A stretch of 64,000 nt of DNA, taken from assembly GCF_037975245.1 (NCBI RefSeq), contig NC_092573.1, positions 9,708,001 through 9,772,000 of the forward strand, written 5' to 3'. The notes beneath the pieces were generated by a model that ran no database searches, was not told the origin of the DNA, and saw only the letters and a program-made list of their open reading frames with translations. The translations under genes were made by a program, and so were the position numbers. This document shows positions 1 to 21,209 of this stretch, one piece after another (the first letter of the stretch is position 1; each line of letters begins with the position of its first letter). The stretch comes from Apostichopus japonicus (lineage: Eukaryota > Echinodermata > Holothuroidea > Aspidochirotida > Stichopodidae).

Positions 1-950
1 CAAGGGCACATGCTTCGTCTGTGAAAACTATATTCCACTCAAACACCATGCAAAGTTAGTCTGATTACGATTTCGTAACCACGTGGGTTTTTTTTCTTTT
101 TTTTTCTTGTTTTTTTTTTTTTCTATTTTTGTCATAACAGACACTAATTATTGATTACTCTTCACGGACGATAGTCCACCCTAAATGTCAATTTAAATGT
201 CCATCAAGCTGATCAATACTTTTAAAATTTTTGGATTAATCGAGCAAGCTTATAATTGTCTTCGTTAGTTTTTAACCATACATTAGATCTGCTTTGATTA
301 CAAAACAGTCGTGTCCCTAGTAACAAACCTTGGTTCCGTAATAGCGTATAAAGTACAGTTTATTTACTCAGAGATTAATGAAGCGAACACCTTTCAAAAG
401 GAAACGAAGCGAACATTTTCTAGCTGGGAGTCAAACAATACAGTGTGAATCTACGAGAGATGATAGGTCTCTTCCAATAGGCTAAATTTCTGGAGTAGTT
501 TTTTTTCCCCTTCTTCTTCTGACTCTTTAGATAGCAGACAGTTGGACATGGTACATCATTACGTGAGGAACTGAGTAACTGAATCAACGTTTACATGTAT
601 CGGAGCAATTTAAGGTATGTATAAAGAACATCTTGACAATTTCAGTAGATTCTGTTAAAGAAAAAAGAGACAAAATAGTATGTTTTTTTTGTTGTTTTTT
701 TTTACTTCTTGTGTGTACTTCTTCTTAATACAAGCTGTTATATAATACTTTTATTGCTAAATCATACGTCTCTCTACGACATTTTAATGTTCGACATTTG
801 AACATGATTCAGGTTTATTATCATTTTTTTTCTTGTAGCACACGGAATCTCAAATAGGACATTTGTGGTCTTGGTCTCAGTAAAGGTGTACATAGTATCC
901 CAACTCCCTGATTATTTAATTTCTTTGCCGGAATTGTTTCCTTCTCACAT
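1..950. other. No gene recognised; AT-rich flank
   Basis: I see no open frame or motif that can be supported. The stretch is AT-rich with several poly-T tracts (about 87-121, 500-508, 684-702 and 824-832). Confidence 0.5.
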
Positions 951-977
951 CGGTTTGAGACTGTATCAGTCAACAAG

Positions 978-1043
978 ACTTGTCTGATAATGTTGTATGA
1001 TAATGTTGTATGATGATGTTGTCTGATGATGTTGTCTGATGAT
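978..1043. repeat. Short degenerate tandem repeat (TGATGATGTTGTC-like)
   Basis: About four to five imperfect 13-15 bp units of the form tgataatgttgta / tgatgatgttgtc lie side by side. They give low-complexity reading frames that should not be read as protein. Confidence 0.7.
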
Positions 1044-1091
1044 CGATCAACACGTAAAACTCTGAGTAACAACTAATATAGTGTTCCATTA

Positions 1092-1093
<2 letters not shown>

Positions 1094-1158
<65 letters not shown>
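1094..1158. repeat. (TA)n microsatellite
   Basis: Pure TA run of about 65 bp. It directly abuts a SINE-A fragment, as do the TA runs near 8075, 18475 and 19070, so TA tracts appear to be part of, or preferred neighbours of, this SINE family. Confidence 0.95.
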
Positions 1159-1161
<3 letters not shown>

Positions 1162-1365
1162 GAAACTCGTAATGAGTTGGAAAATCAAGAACAGTGAAAA
1201 ACAGGCGTTTGTCACCTGTATCGAACAATACTAGTTCTGTTTTCGTGACATATTTGCCTTACTCTAGAGATCAAACATAATTCTAAACAACTCGAAATCA
1301 TTTGTGATTCCTAAAGCCGGATCTCGAAAGAGATACTTTGAACAGACTTTTGTTAATGAAATGGA
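1159..1365 (-). mobile_element. tRNA-derived SINE-A body, distal part (split by a LINE)
   Basis: Read on the minus strand, this stretch matches 18660-18880 closely (for example TCTAGAGATCAAACAT and CCGGATCTCGAAAGAGATAC). It is the body of the tRNA-headed repeat family called SINE-A here. Its last 15 bp (1351-1365) are duplicated at 2890-2904, on the other side of the LINE insertion, so this and 2905-3103 were once continuous. Confidence 0.75.
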
Positions 1366-2889
1366 TTATACTCCTAAATTATCCCGCCTTAAGAGTAAGT
1401 TAAATATGTGGTCCACTCGTGATTTGACCCCTATTGGTAGGATAACAATTGTTAAAACCTTAGGTCTTTCTCAGCTTGTTTTTCTTTTTCAAGTTCTTCC
1501 GGACCCCCCATTGAACTTTCTGAAGAATCTTGAGACTGTCCTCTTTCGTTTTATTTGGGCTGGAAGACCAGATAAGATTAAGCGTAATACTTTAATTGGT
1601 TCAATCGAACATGGCGGCTTAAAAGCAATTCACATTGGTTCCTTTATCCAGGATCTCAAATGTACTTGGGTTAAAAGGTACATTAATGATATAACGGCTT
1701 ATTGGAAGTTATTTTTTGATTTGCATTTAAAGAAGTATGGGAAAGAATTGTTATTTAAATGTAATTATCAAACTAGTGATGTTTTAATTGATAACAAATT
1801 TATAAGAGATGTCTGTCGAGCTTGGTCATGCTATTTCTTTAAAAAAACCGTGGCCAATTTTCGAAATGAAATTATTTGGAATAATTCAGCTTTGAAAATT
1901 GATAGAAAGATTTTCTTCTATAAATTCATGTATGAAAAGGGCGTCATTAAGGTGGGAGATTTGTTGGACGGCAACGGTTATTTATTATCTTTAGCTAGTT
2001 TTAAACAGAAATTTTCCTTAGATTTTTTTCCATTTACTCTTTTTTATGGTATTGTTTCTGCAATACCTAGTCATTGGAAAGAGAATATGGGCGCATTTAA
2101 CAATGACGAAATTGAGAATAATGGGTTAGACATTCTTAATCAAATACCGCCTATCTCTCGTCAAATTTATAGGTCATTGATCAAGTCTATAATTGTTCCC
2201 CCAATAGCTATTAACAAATGGGGAAATAATTTTGAGTTTATTGATTTGCAGTGGCAGACTATTTTCCGTATTCCTTTCATTTCTTGTAGAGAAAGCAAGA
2301 TTTGTTATTTTCAATACCGTTTTCTCCACCGTATACTGGGAACTAATCATTTACTCTATCGCATGAATATCAAGGAAAATGCAAGCTGTACGTTCTGTGG
2401 GAGACATGATGAAACGATAGAGCACCTTTTTTGGGATTGTCAAATTACTTCAAACTTTATATTAGATATTGAGCGACATGTGCTAGGTATGCAATTTATT
2501 TTCATTAAGAGTGACATTTTCTTTGGCTACAAGCTACTTCTGAGTCATCCGTATAATTTTCTCATCTTTCATTTGAAGTACTATATCTTTAGTCAAAAGA
2601 TGAATAATGAAGTGCCAATATTAAATGAATTTATCAATAAATTTAAGTTCATCCTTCAAGTAGAAAAAAGTTTGGATAGATCTCATATACGGAGCAAAAT
2701 AACTTATGATAGCCTTTGTACTGCGTTCAGAAATTGTCATTTTATTCATGAACTCAGTTAAACGTTTAAATTACTATGTATAAGCGATAGTTATGATACT
2801 ATTAGATACGTGAAAAAAAATGCATTCAATATTCATATGTACACATGCATGTATTTACAGAATAAAGGAGATGGAAAAAAAAAAAAAAA
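1366..2889 (+). mobile_element. 5'-truncated non-LTR retrotransposon (LINE) with poly(A) tail
   Basis: Insertion of about 1.5 kb ending in a pure poly(A) tail (2876-2889). It is flanked by the perfect 15-bp duplication TGTTAATGAAATGGA at 1351-1365 and 2890-2904, the signature of target-primed reverse transcription. Only the region downstream of the reverse-transcriptase catalytic core is present, so the copy was truncated at its 5' end on insertion. It lies in an older SINE-A copy. Confidence 0.9.
1367..2761 (+). pseudogene. LINE ORF2 C-terminal fragment, uninterrupted
   Basis: About 464 codons remain open to a TAA stop. The start resembles the thumb/connection segment that follows the RT domain in L1/Tx1-like LINE proteins: W-x-x-R-x-L-x-x-x-G-R-I-x-I-x-K, then F-I-W-x-G-R near residue 60 and K-I-K-R-N-T-L-I with a G-G-L-K. 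Near the middle of the last third is a zinc-ribbon-like C-x2-C-x7-E-H-L-F-W-D-C. The YADD catalytic motif and the endonuclease are missing, so this fragment cannot be autonomous. The open frame continues upstream to an ATG at 1304, but the first 20 residues come from the host SINE, not the LINE. The lack of stops suggests a recent insertion. Clade assignment (L1/Tx1-like) is from recalled similarity only. Confidence 0.8.
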
Positions 2890-2904
2890 TGTTAATGAAA
2901 TGGA

Positions 2905-3103
2905 GGTAAGCGGCAAAGGCAAATGAATATATATAACTGAAAACGTTATGGGAAGGAAAATCCAGAACAGTGAAAAAACTTCCAGTCTCCACCGGGACTC
3001 GAACCCGGGCCCCCGCTTTATATGCGGACACCCTAACCACTAGGCTATGGACGCTGATTGTATGTCCAGAGGTTCGAAACCGGTAAGGAAGGTCGTAATT
3101 CCA
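2905..3103 (-). mobile_element. tRNA-derived SINE-A, tRNA head and proximal body
   Basis: On the minus strand a tRNA-like head carries a perfect pol III A box (TAGCCTAGTGG, about 3037-3047) and B box (GGTTCGAGTCC, 2995-3005). It is followed by the family body (GGAAGTTTTTTCACTGTTCTGG). It continues across the LINE insertion into 1159-1365. Sequence upstream of the head (3048-3103) matches 18890-18945, consistent with tandem copies of this element. Confidence 0.8.
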
Positions 3104-3895
<792 letters not shown>

Positions 3896-3896
3896 T

Positions 3897-4060
3897 AGAG
3901 TGATCTCTAGAGTAAGGCGACATATGTCTCCAAAACAGAACTAGCATTATTTGATACAGGTCCATGGCAAGAAGCCTATACAGTGGACTTACGACCTTCT
4001 TTACTGGTTTAGAACCTCATAGACATACAATCAGCGTCCATAGCCTACTGGTCAACTTTC
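3897..4060 (+). mobile_element. Degenerate SINE-A fragment
   Basis: Direct-orientation match to 18816-18970 (TGATCTCTAGAGTAAGGC, CAGAACTAGCATT, CAATCAGCGTCCATAGCCTA). It ends where the tRNA-like head starts to decay. It is more diverged than the other copies. Confidence 0.7.
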
Positions 4061-5030
4061 GGAAGAAAAATCAACGGCACGTTTTCTCGAGCCTCAGACA
4101 TAGAATTATTATTTAGATGTTAAAATGTCATCGTTGGTCCTTCAGTTGTCGCGGAAACGTTTTGTGTCCACGCATACAGATTATTCATTGCACGTTGTTC
4201 ATGTTTGGAACTTTCTTCTCAGATCTTTCAATTACCAACACCAACACAAATAGGCGAACCGTTTACTCTCTTTTTTTGTGATGACCTTCTGTACTATAAC
4301 TTTTACAAAAGTCGTTTCTCCTTCTTTAAACAGTTCCTATGGTTAGGTGAAAAGACAGTGCAAAGTCACGCTAAGTACCTTAGTTAATTGACATAGCCAC
4401 ACAATGAAAGGAACCCATTCTCTTCTCATTTACTTTTCTTCTCAAAGCATCCCAGAAATAAGACTCGAGGAACTTTGGCAAATAACGTACAGATAGCAAT
4501 GGAGAAAGTTTCTGTTGGTTCACAGTGTACAGAAATAAATATGCTCGTTACGTTATCACAGTAGTAGAGTAAGATCAAGTGTAGCATATGCAGGGACGTA
4601 GCTCCAGGTGTGTGTGAGGGTGCCACAGCCCCCCCCCCCTCCCCCTCCAATAATTGGCTTGACTCTTCAATAGTTGGGAAATCGGTGGTCAAAAACATGA
4701 CAGTTGGTCAATTGTATGTATGCGACATCTCTTAGAATAATTTAAGCTGACCTGCTTAATTGAAAGGGTATTTACAAACGAAAACGCATTTCTTTGGAAT
4801 GTATTCTCAATAAACAAGAACATCCTACAGTATCATACGGGAATGGGGATGTATAGACAACAAATACGTTGCAACACAATATTGTATAAGTTAACCTGCA
4901 ATACTTTATTCAACAAGATGGTTTTCTTCAACAGTATTTACTTCATTATTTTTCGTATGAAAATAAAAAGATGATATTTCTTTTTATAGTAATTGCTATG
5001 TATGTATTATTATTATTTAATACTATTTAA
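4061..5030. other. No gene recognised; possible hAT-type terminus near 4592
   Basis: I see no supportable gene. At 4592 the sequence CAGGGACGTAGCTCCAGG followed by a poly-C tract resembles the termini of the hAT-like elements elsewhere in the window, but no matching second end was found. Short open frames here have no recognisable motif. Confidence 0.4.
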
Positions 5031-5036
5031 TTGCTA

Positions 5037-5092
<56 letters not shown>
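5037..5092. repeat. (TA)n microsatellite
   Basis: About 56 bp of TA repeat just upstream of a SINE-U copy. Confidence 0.95.
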
Positions 5093-5095
<3 letters not shown>

Positions 5096-5112
5096 TTTCG
5101 AAGGGATTCGTG

Positions 5113-5240
5113 GATGTAACACAGTCATGATCATACCTTGCAGTCTCGATTTATGTGGACTGGGACTGAGGGTCAGGATAAATTTGTTTTTAGTTTTTCG
5201 AGCACAGGCTCTGTTTGGGGTGACTTGTTTTTTTCTAATT
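5113..5240 (+). mobile_element. SINE-U body copy without U2 head
   Basis: It shares the module CAGTCTCGAT...GGACTGGGACTGAG and the 3' module ...CAGGCTCTGTTTGGGGTGACTTG with the copies at 43520-43712, 52305-52440, 53664-53905 and 60950-61075. It is diverged and has no U2-like head. It lies just upstream of the DEG/ENaC coding start, so it is in the promoter, 5' UTR or a 5' intron of that gene. Confidence 0.6.
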
Positions 5241-5294
5241 TCTTCGTCGTAATAATATTCCTGTTTTCCAACTGTTCCACAGCAGGATATAGAG

Positions 5295-14852
<9,558 letters not shown>

Positions 14853-15239
14853 TGGTACCCATCTAAAAGGGGTACCTTCTTTAATTGAGTACAAAGTACA
14901 GCACTATAGAGGCATAGCTTTGATGTTACCATGAAGTTTGCTTTGTTCAGTTTATTGTATTATGAAAATTTAATGTAAACAGACAATTCAAGACGAATAG
15001 TCAATGAAACACTACCAAATATATTACATATGTGTCAAAATTTGGATGCTGAAATTATATTGTTTGAATCCTGTTCTTCTATCTTTATGTAATATCTTCC
15101 AGTTCTTCTGGTTATGCTTCCCTCAAATTCTCTTTCAATTGTCGTCATCAACATATCAATCAAAATGGATTTCCAAATGCAAGTAATTTTCAAACGTAGG
15201 CCTACCTTTGTTTTAGTTTCTTCATGAATGTCTGACACA
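14853..15239. other. 3' flank of DEG/ENaC gene
   Basis: Presumed 3' UTR and flank. I see no clear AATAAA signal nearby and no further gene. Confidence 0.4.
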
Positions 15240-15735
15240 ACATATTAACATATTTTAAGCGATTGAATTTAGAGTGGAATCAATCATGATCACCGCTAGG
15301 TTAGACTGACTGTCCAAGGATGATTGATTCAGTTGTGATTTTAAGCGATTGGACTTGGATTGAAATTAGAATGGAACTTGAATTGATCACCGCTAAGCAG
15401 ACTATAAGATCCGAGGTTGGTTGATTCAGTGTGTTATTAACCGATTGGAATTGAAGATTGAAAGTCCAGGGATGATTGATTCACTTGTGATTATACCAGA
15501 TTGGATATTGGATTGGAATTAGAACTAATCAAACTAAATCTCCAAGGCTGATTGATTCACTTGCTGATTGAAGTTCACTTGTGTTTATTAACCGATTGAA
15601 ATTAGATTGGAATTAGTACTAATCATCGCTAGAAAGATTCGACTGTCATACTCAATTGTTGTTAGATTGGAATCAAGCTGATCGAAGATTGTTTCACTTT
15701 TGATTTAACCGATTGGAATTAGATGACTAAAACTT
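15240..15735. repeat. Degenerate tandem repeat (GATTGGAATTAGA / TGATTGATTCACTTGTGATT units)
   Basis: Two short motifs alternate at least five times: GATTGGAATTAGA-like and GGATGATTGATTCACTTGTG-like, often with ATCACCGCTA between them. Spacing is irregular (roughly 50-100 bp), so this is an old, decayed minisatellite. Confidence 0.75.
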
Positions 15736-16129
15736 ACAACAACGCCAAAAACAAAATACAATTAGCAGTTCATATTTCATTCGAAGTTTCATTATCAGAC
15801 AACCAGTCTGCTAAAGTAAAATATTCATTCCAGGTTTGGAGTGTGTTTGATTTATATCTTAACGAAATATCTTTGTTTGAATACTACCAGTGTGTATAAA
15901 CGCATATATTACAGATTCAGGGTACAACATACACTACACATTATGACGTCACATACATCAATAGCAAAGGTTGAGAGTTTACAAGTTGACCATTTAGAAA
16001 TGAGAAGATTTTATAAATTTTATCTTTTATATTTTTAACAGTTTCTAATCTCAGTTTCTTGCCGTTCTTTTCTCTTCTTTTAACTTCATCTCTTCCTGTT
16101 TTATATTTCTTTCTATCTGTCTGTGGTAT

Positions 16130-16375
16130 GTCTGTTCATCATTAATGAGGACCCCTGGGTGGGAGAGGGAAGGCCAGTAGCCAGACCAGACCGTTCCCCC
16201 CCCCCGGCCCATTGTAGACTACTGTGCCCCCCCCCCCCCCCAATCTGTGCCATCATTATGTGTACACAAATCTTCACGCGTAACAGCACAAGAGTGATGC
16301 GCCCCTCTTAAAATTGCTGGTGCCCCTCCAACTCAAAATTCCTGGCTACGGGGGAAGGGTGAAGGAGGTGTAGGT
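16130..16375. other. Possible decayed hAT-like remnant with poly-C tracts
   Basis: C-rich runs at 16195-16207 and 16226-16243, and TTCCTGGCTACGGGG near 16342, resemble inverted hAT-like ends seen elsewhere. No terminal inverted pair or target duplication could be established. Confidence 0.25.
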
Positions 16376-16744
16376 TAGGTCCGATTAATCGATTAACCGA
16401 AATAAACAAATGAATCTTATAAATTTTATTACAAAATAAATTCATTTTTGATCCGCCATGAACGATGAAGAAGTCGCTGTAAACTTTCTGTAAATGGTAG
16501 TTCTTGCTCTGACTAATTCAACGACCAATACAAAATGGATGCAATCAGATACCCACGAGAACAGATAAAATGGAGAGTATTCTTCCTATGTTTTAGTCTG
16601 TTTTTTGTTCTTGTCCTTCTATTCTCTCTTCGTTGTCTCATTCATTCTCTTTACTTACCTCCATACAGTGTGCTACAATCTATTTTCATATATTTGTATA
16701 ATATAAGCTATAAGGTAAATGATATAAATAACTACATTGACGTC

Positions 16745-18470
16745 GATTGCTGCTCAAAGTGTGTGTATATATATATAAATATAAATATATATATATATAT
16801 GAATTGTAGAATATGAGACTTCAACAAGCACAGTAAGAAATTATACAAAGCTGTATGTTCCAATATTTCGCCGGTTAAGGCTTTATCAAGGAATGAGATG
16901 CAAACTACCGACTCCGTGTATATAAGTAAAAACTTTACAATCAATTCCCCTGAGCTGAAACGCACCAGCGAACAAACTGTATTCGGAGCGCACAGACGGA
17001 CTGACAAGAGGCGAAAAGCTTAAATATCCAATTGACGTCCAGCACAGCCATTCATTAAGTTATTACTGGCTTTAATGGTAAGGGCTTCGATTATTTTTCT
17101 TTTACTGGTATTGGGTAAGTTGCGATGTAGGATTTGCCAATTGATGTTTTCTCCAGATTTCGGATTTATATTGTGAGTTTGTAAATGAGTGTATATGGTC
17201 TGTTTAGTCATACGTAGATGTTCTTTTATTCTCGTTCCAATGGTGCATCCCGTTTTGCCGATGTACATAGACGAGCAAAGATTGCATTTAATCTTGTAGA
17301 CACAGTTTTTTGCGAAACAGTTATTCTTCTTTACAGCCATTTTGCAAGTGTCACAGTTGGGTGGGAAACCCTGTTTGTCACGTGGCGCGGAAAACAAACT
17401 CGCTGATGGGTTTCCTGTCATGAAGTGTGTTCTCAGATTTGTAATGCCCGATCTGCTGATTGTTGCCAGGGTCTGCCGTTTGATGTTCTCGTTCACAAAT
17501 GGTACTTTGAGGTAAATTCTTTGATCTTCCGATGGTCTAGTAGGGATGTTTATTGTGTGTTTCATGGTTGACTTCACGAATTTTTTAGGATATCCGTTTC
17601 TTATGAAGTTTGTTTTTACTTGTTTAAGAGATAGTTTTGTTGAGGGTTTGTCTGTGGACCTGGATATGGCTCTTCTTGTTTCTCCCGTCAAGATAGCCCG
17701 TTTGGCAGAGGTGGGACCATGGCTGTCCCAGTACAAAATGCAACCACTGTGTATAGGTTTGGTATATAGTTGTGTTGTGAATGAGTTGTTTGTACGATTT
17801 AGCGTTACAACTGTGTCCAGGAAGGGCAATCGGTCATCCACAGGCATTTCTAGGGTACATCTAAGAGCCGTGTTCAAGCTAGTGACGGATAGAATGTTAT
17901 CGCTGTTAATATCCGCCGATGTCCAAACAAGGAAAATGTCGTCGATGTAGCGTTTTAGCATGACGTTATTTCCAAATTGGTGACGGAGCTGGATGTCTGA
18001 CTGATTCATGTAGATGATGGCTAAACTAGGTGCTAAGTTGTTTCCCATGGCTAAACCATTATTTTGTGCATAGTCTAACGAGCGTTTGGCGTTGAGTATA
18101 GCAGTACCAGATTTTTCACATTAATTGATTATACGTGTGATGCCACATTTAAGCTCGTTGATCGCATGTTCCGGGACATTTTCTTTCTTCAATTGATCGA
18201 CTGCTGATTGTAAGCTAGCTCTAGCTGTTACACAGGCTCGCGGTAGAAACTTGGGATCAGCGTTGACATATGATGGTCCCTTGTTGAGTAGATTGACCAG
18301 GTTTGAGTCGAGTGGGTACGATGACAGGTTCTCAAATCCTTTGGGCGGTGGAAGCGTAGTTGTTTCGTTTATGTTGGCATTTAGTAATAGTTGTAGTTTC
18401 TTCTGTTTAATGTCCCGTAGTGAGTCTTTGAAAGTTGTTATTATTTTATCTTCACATAAAACATCCGCTC
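16745..18470 (-). mobile_element. Penelope-like retroelement, internally deleted and decayed
   Basis: The minus strand encodes an RT-plus-GIY-YIG protein typical of Penelope-like elements (see 17020-18400). The 3' flank (about 16745-17019) has CTTGATAAAGCC and CGAAATATTGG, like PLE tails, and runs into a TA tract. The 5' edge is at the TA tract starting at 18474. The element is not full length. Confidence 0.8.
17020..18400 (-). pseudogene. Penelope-like RT / GIY-YIG endonuclease ORF with internal stop and likely deletion
   Basis: The long open part (18048 to 17020) starts M-G-N-N-L-A-P, the RT motif of 'G-N-x-L-A-P' type, then has the catalytic Y-I-D-D-I-F near residue 35. Near the C-terminus is V-Y-K-I-K-C-N-L-C...Y-I-G-K-T-G...R-I-K-E-H-L, a GIY-YIG nuclease domain of the PLE kind with the preceding zinc-finger-like cysteines. 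The frame stays open upstream of 18048 to an in-frame TAA at about 18122-18124. Beyond it the same frame gives N-L-S-S-Y-P-L-D and L-N-K-G-P-S-Y-V, the N-terminal block of PLE proteins. Only about 60-90 residues separate that block from the G-N-x-L-A-P motif, far fewer than expected, so RT fingers/palm motifs 1-4 seem to be deleted. Not expected to be active. Confidence 0.8.
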
Positions 18471-18473
<3 letters not shown>

Positions 18474-18559
<86 letters not shown>

Positions 18560-18576
18560 AATATATATATATATAT
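18474..18576. repeat. (TA)n microsatellite with TTTA interruptions
   Basis: About 100 bp of TA repeat between the Penelope-like element and a SINE-A tandem pair. Confidence 0.95.
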
Positions 18577-18949
18577 AGCCTAGTCGTTATGGTGTCCGCA
18601 TATAAAGCGGGAGGGCCCGGGTTCAAGCCCCGGTGGAGGCTGGAAGTTTTTTCACTGTTCTTGATTTTCCAACTCATTACGTTTTCAATTATATATATGT
18701 TCATTTGCTTTTGTCATTTACCTCCATTTCATTAACATAAAGTCTGTTCAAAGTATCTCTTTCGAGATCCGGCTTTAGGATTCACAAATGATTTTCGAGT
18801 TGGTTAGCATCATGTTTGATCTCTAGAGTAAGGCAAAATATGTCACCAAAAACAGAACTAGCATTGTTCGATACAGGTGACAAACGCCTACAGTGGAATT
18901 ACGACCTTCCTTACCGGTTTCGAACCTCTGGACATACAATCAGCATCCA
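18576..18949 (+). mobile_element. SINE-A, complete unit 1 of a tandem pair
   Basis: The tRNA-like head (A-box region 18576-18590, B box GGTTCAAGCCC at about 18619-18629) is followed by the family body up to the next head. The head-to-head distance is 374 bp, which defines the unit length. The anticodon-loop equivalent reads ATATAAA. The body contains the segment that a LINE has split near 1365. Confidence 0.85.
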
Positions 18950-19063
18950 TAGCCTAGTTGGTTAGGGTGTCCGCGTACAAAGCGGGAGGCCCGGGTTCGA
19001 ATCCCGGTGGAGGCTGGAAGTTTTTTCACTATTCTTGATCATTTCCAACTCATTACGATTTTC

Positions 19064-19065
<2 letters not shown>
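18950..19065 (+). mobile_element. SINE-A, unit 2 (tRNA head and proximal body)
   Basis: Best-preserved head in the window: A box TAGCCTAGTTGG (18950-18961) and B box GGTTCGAATCC (18994-19004), followed by GGAAGTTTTTTCACTATTC and a TA tract. Intact pol III promoter boxes suggest it could be transcribed. Repeated copies and poor acceptor-stem pairing argue against a functional tRNA. Confidence 0.85.
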
Positions 19066-19125
<60 letters not shown>

Positions 19126-19205
19126 ATTTATATATATATTTATATAAATCTATATAAATCTATATATATATATATTTTTATATATTTATATGTATTTATA
19201 TATAT
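19066..19205. repeat. TA-rich microsatellite
   Basis: TA repeat with TTTATA interruptions, directly after SINE-A unit 2. Confidence 0.9.
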
Positions 19206-20090
19206 TTAAGTGTATACCCTTGCAATGTGTATTTGCTTTGATATAGTTGCAAATACAATTTCTCATATATGAATAAATGTCATTAAATTGTATTGCAATG
19301 CATATCTGAGTGTCTTTTCTCAGCCTGGAAAATAACTATGTAAAACGGTATGTAGGTCTGTATGCGTGTTTGTTTGTACGTATACTTGTTAATTGTTCAG
19401 ACAATGTTTCACTTATCTTAAAGAGAAAACTGTCCGATACTGTTATTTGGAATCCCTACCTCACTATTTTTGACATTTAAGCTCCAGACAAGGCTGATTG
19501 AATGAAACCTATTCACAGATGCATTCACAACATACCCGCAAATCATCATCATAAAATGCAGTTTTGACACAAAAAGATAAAAAGTTTTCAGATATTATAT
19601 ATATGAAACACTCAACTTCAGCTACCAATATCTCTTTAAGGCAGGAATCAGGGTTTGAATCAAGTTCAAATATGCTAAACCATGACAAGACACATGATGT
19701 GTGATGTGTTTTTCTATTTATATCAATCTCTTTGCCATTTTCTGTTGATTATTATCAATTCGATGCAAAGATTCAACCCTTTTTTACTCAATATTCCATA
19801 AAATAAAAAAAAATTAGTAGTCTTCTTTTTCAATAATCCCAGCTAAATTGGAAGCAAAAGAATAAAAATACAGATTATGATGTTGAAAAAGTAGAAAATA
19901 TTATTTTCACACATGTACAGAGAGGTTGCTTCAAAGTTTAAGGTCGCAACTGAAAAACATCGCATTTTAGTTAACAAAGTAGTAATAAGTATTGAAAGAA
20001 CCGAAGGCAATCCCACTTCAATTAAAATCAAACTTGAAGTTAGCTCATTATATATCTTTACATTGTAAATGCACAATCAGACTTCTTTTA
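19206..20090. other. No gene recognised
   Basis: AT-rich sequence between the SINE-A pair and the C-rich tract. I see no motif-bearing open frame. Confidence 0.4.
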
Positions 20091-20100
20091 GTTTGCTAAC

Positions 20101-20178
20101 TCACCCCAACCCCCACCACCACCCCCACCCCAACCCCCATCACCACCACACCCCAACCAACTCCCACCCTCCCCCCTT
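20101..20178. repeat. C-rich tract (G-quadruplex potential on minus strand)
   Basis: Runs of four to six C separated by A or CA (CCCCAACCCCCACC...) extend for about 75 bp. On the minus strand these are successive G runs. It lies about 1 kb beyond the ZDHHC4 stop codon, so it may fall in that gene's 3' flank. Confidence 0.7.
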
Positions 20179-21209
20179 TTCTCATGTTTTATCTTTTCAT
20201 GCCTTTCTTTTGAATTCAAACTAAGATTTGAAGGTCATGGAGAATTTTGAAATCACATTATTGTTAAAGTTATCTATTCCATTATATCAAAGTTAAGTGT
20301 TCGCTGGTTTCTACAGTCCACAAAGAGTTACTACTTTCAACAAGAATTTATTGACCAACTAAAATATATAAAAGGGATTCATACCTGAGTTTTCCAATGA
20401 ATCTGATGCTAAGTGTAAACATTACTTTTACTTTTCCACTAGCCTCTCTGTGTTTGCAATGGCAAGTACGGTAACCCCTCCCCCCCCACCCCCCAATAAA
20501 AATATCGGGAACTTGGACAACAAAAACAATTCTCGGCAACAAGAAGATCAAAATGTTGACCCTTCCAGTCTATATGATGACATATTATTAATAAAATATC
20601 CAAACATTTCTGTAAAACATAATGATTTCATTAAATATTACATCTACATATTGACTTTGAAGGAGACAAACAAACCACTCCAGCATATTTTTTTTTTTTA
20701 GGCATGATGAACCAAAGATCAAAAGTACCAAAGATCTGTGAACATTTATACTGCAAGAAAACAACCCTCTCATAGAGTGGATATTAACTAACATAAAATG
20801 GCAGTCCCTTGGCACAATTACATCGCACATGCAAGCGTTTGTTGTATGTCGAAGCTAATATTTGTTTTGACGAGGAGCATGCTCTCTCAAGCTTTTAAAC
20901 TTTTGGTTTAATTAGAAATGCACATGTAACGAACTAATGTTATGTATTATGCTGTCAAAACATCTGATAAATTGGAACACAGTTAAGATGCAAATACAAA
21001 CAAGTACCTTCATTAGATATTCTAATTAGTCATCACAAGGTGTTTCACTTAGAATTGTGATCATTTGACGTATCTAGAACACACACAGACGCACAGATTA
21101 CAATCTACACACAGACACATACACAAACATATTTATGATCACATACGATACAAGGCAATGGTTTAATTTTAACCTTTTTGTCACACAGCATTCTAACGAT
21201 TATTTCTTG

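Noticed and set aside
17546-17950. Plus-strand 134-aa frame
   Set aside because: Antisense shadow of the Penelope-like coding region.
18944-19015. A functional tRNA gene
   Set aside because: A and B boxes are perfect, but the same sequence recurs with a shared non-tRNA body, and acceptor-stem pairing is poor. It is a tRNA-derived SINE head.
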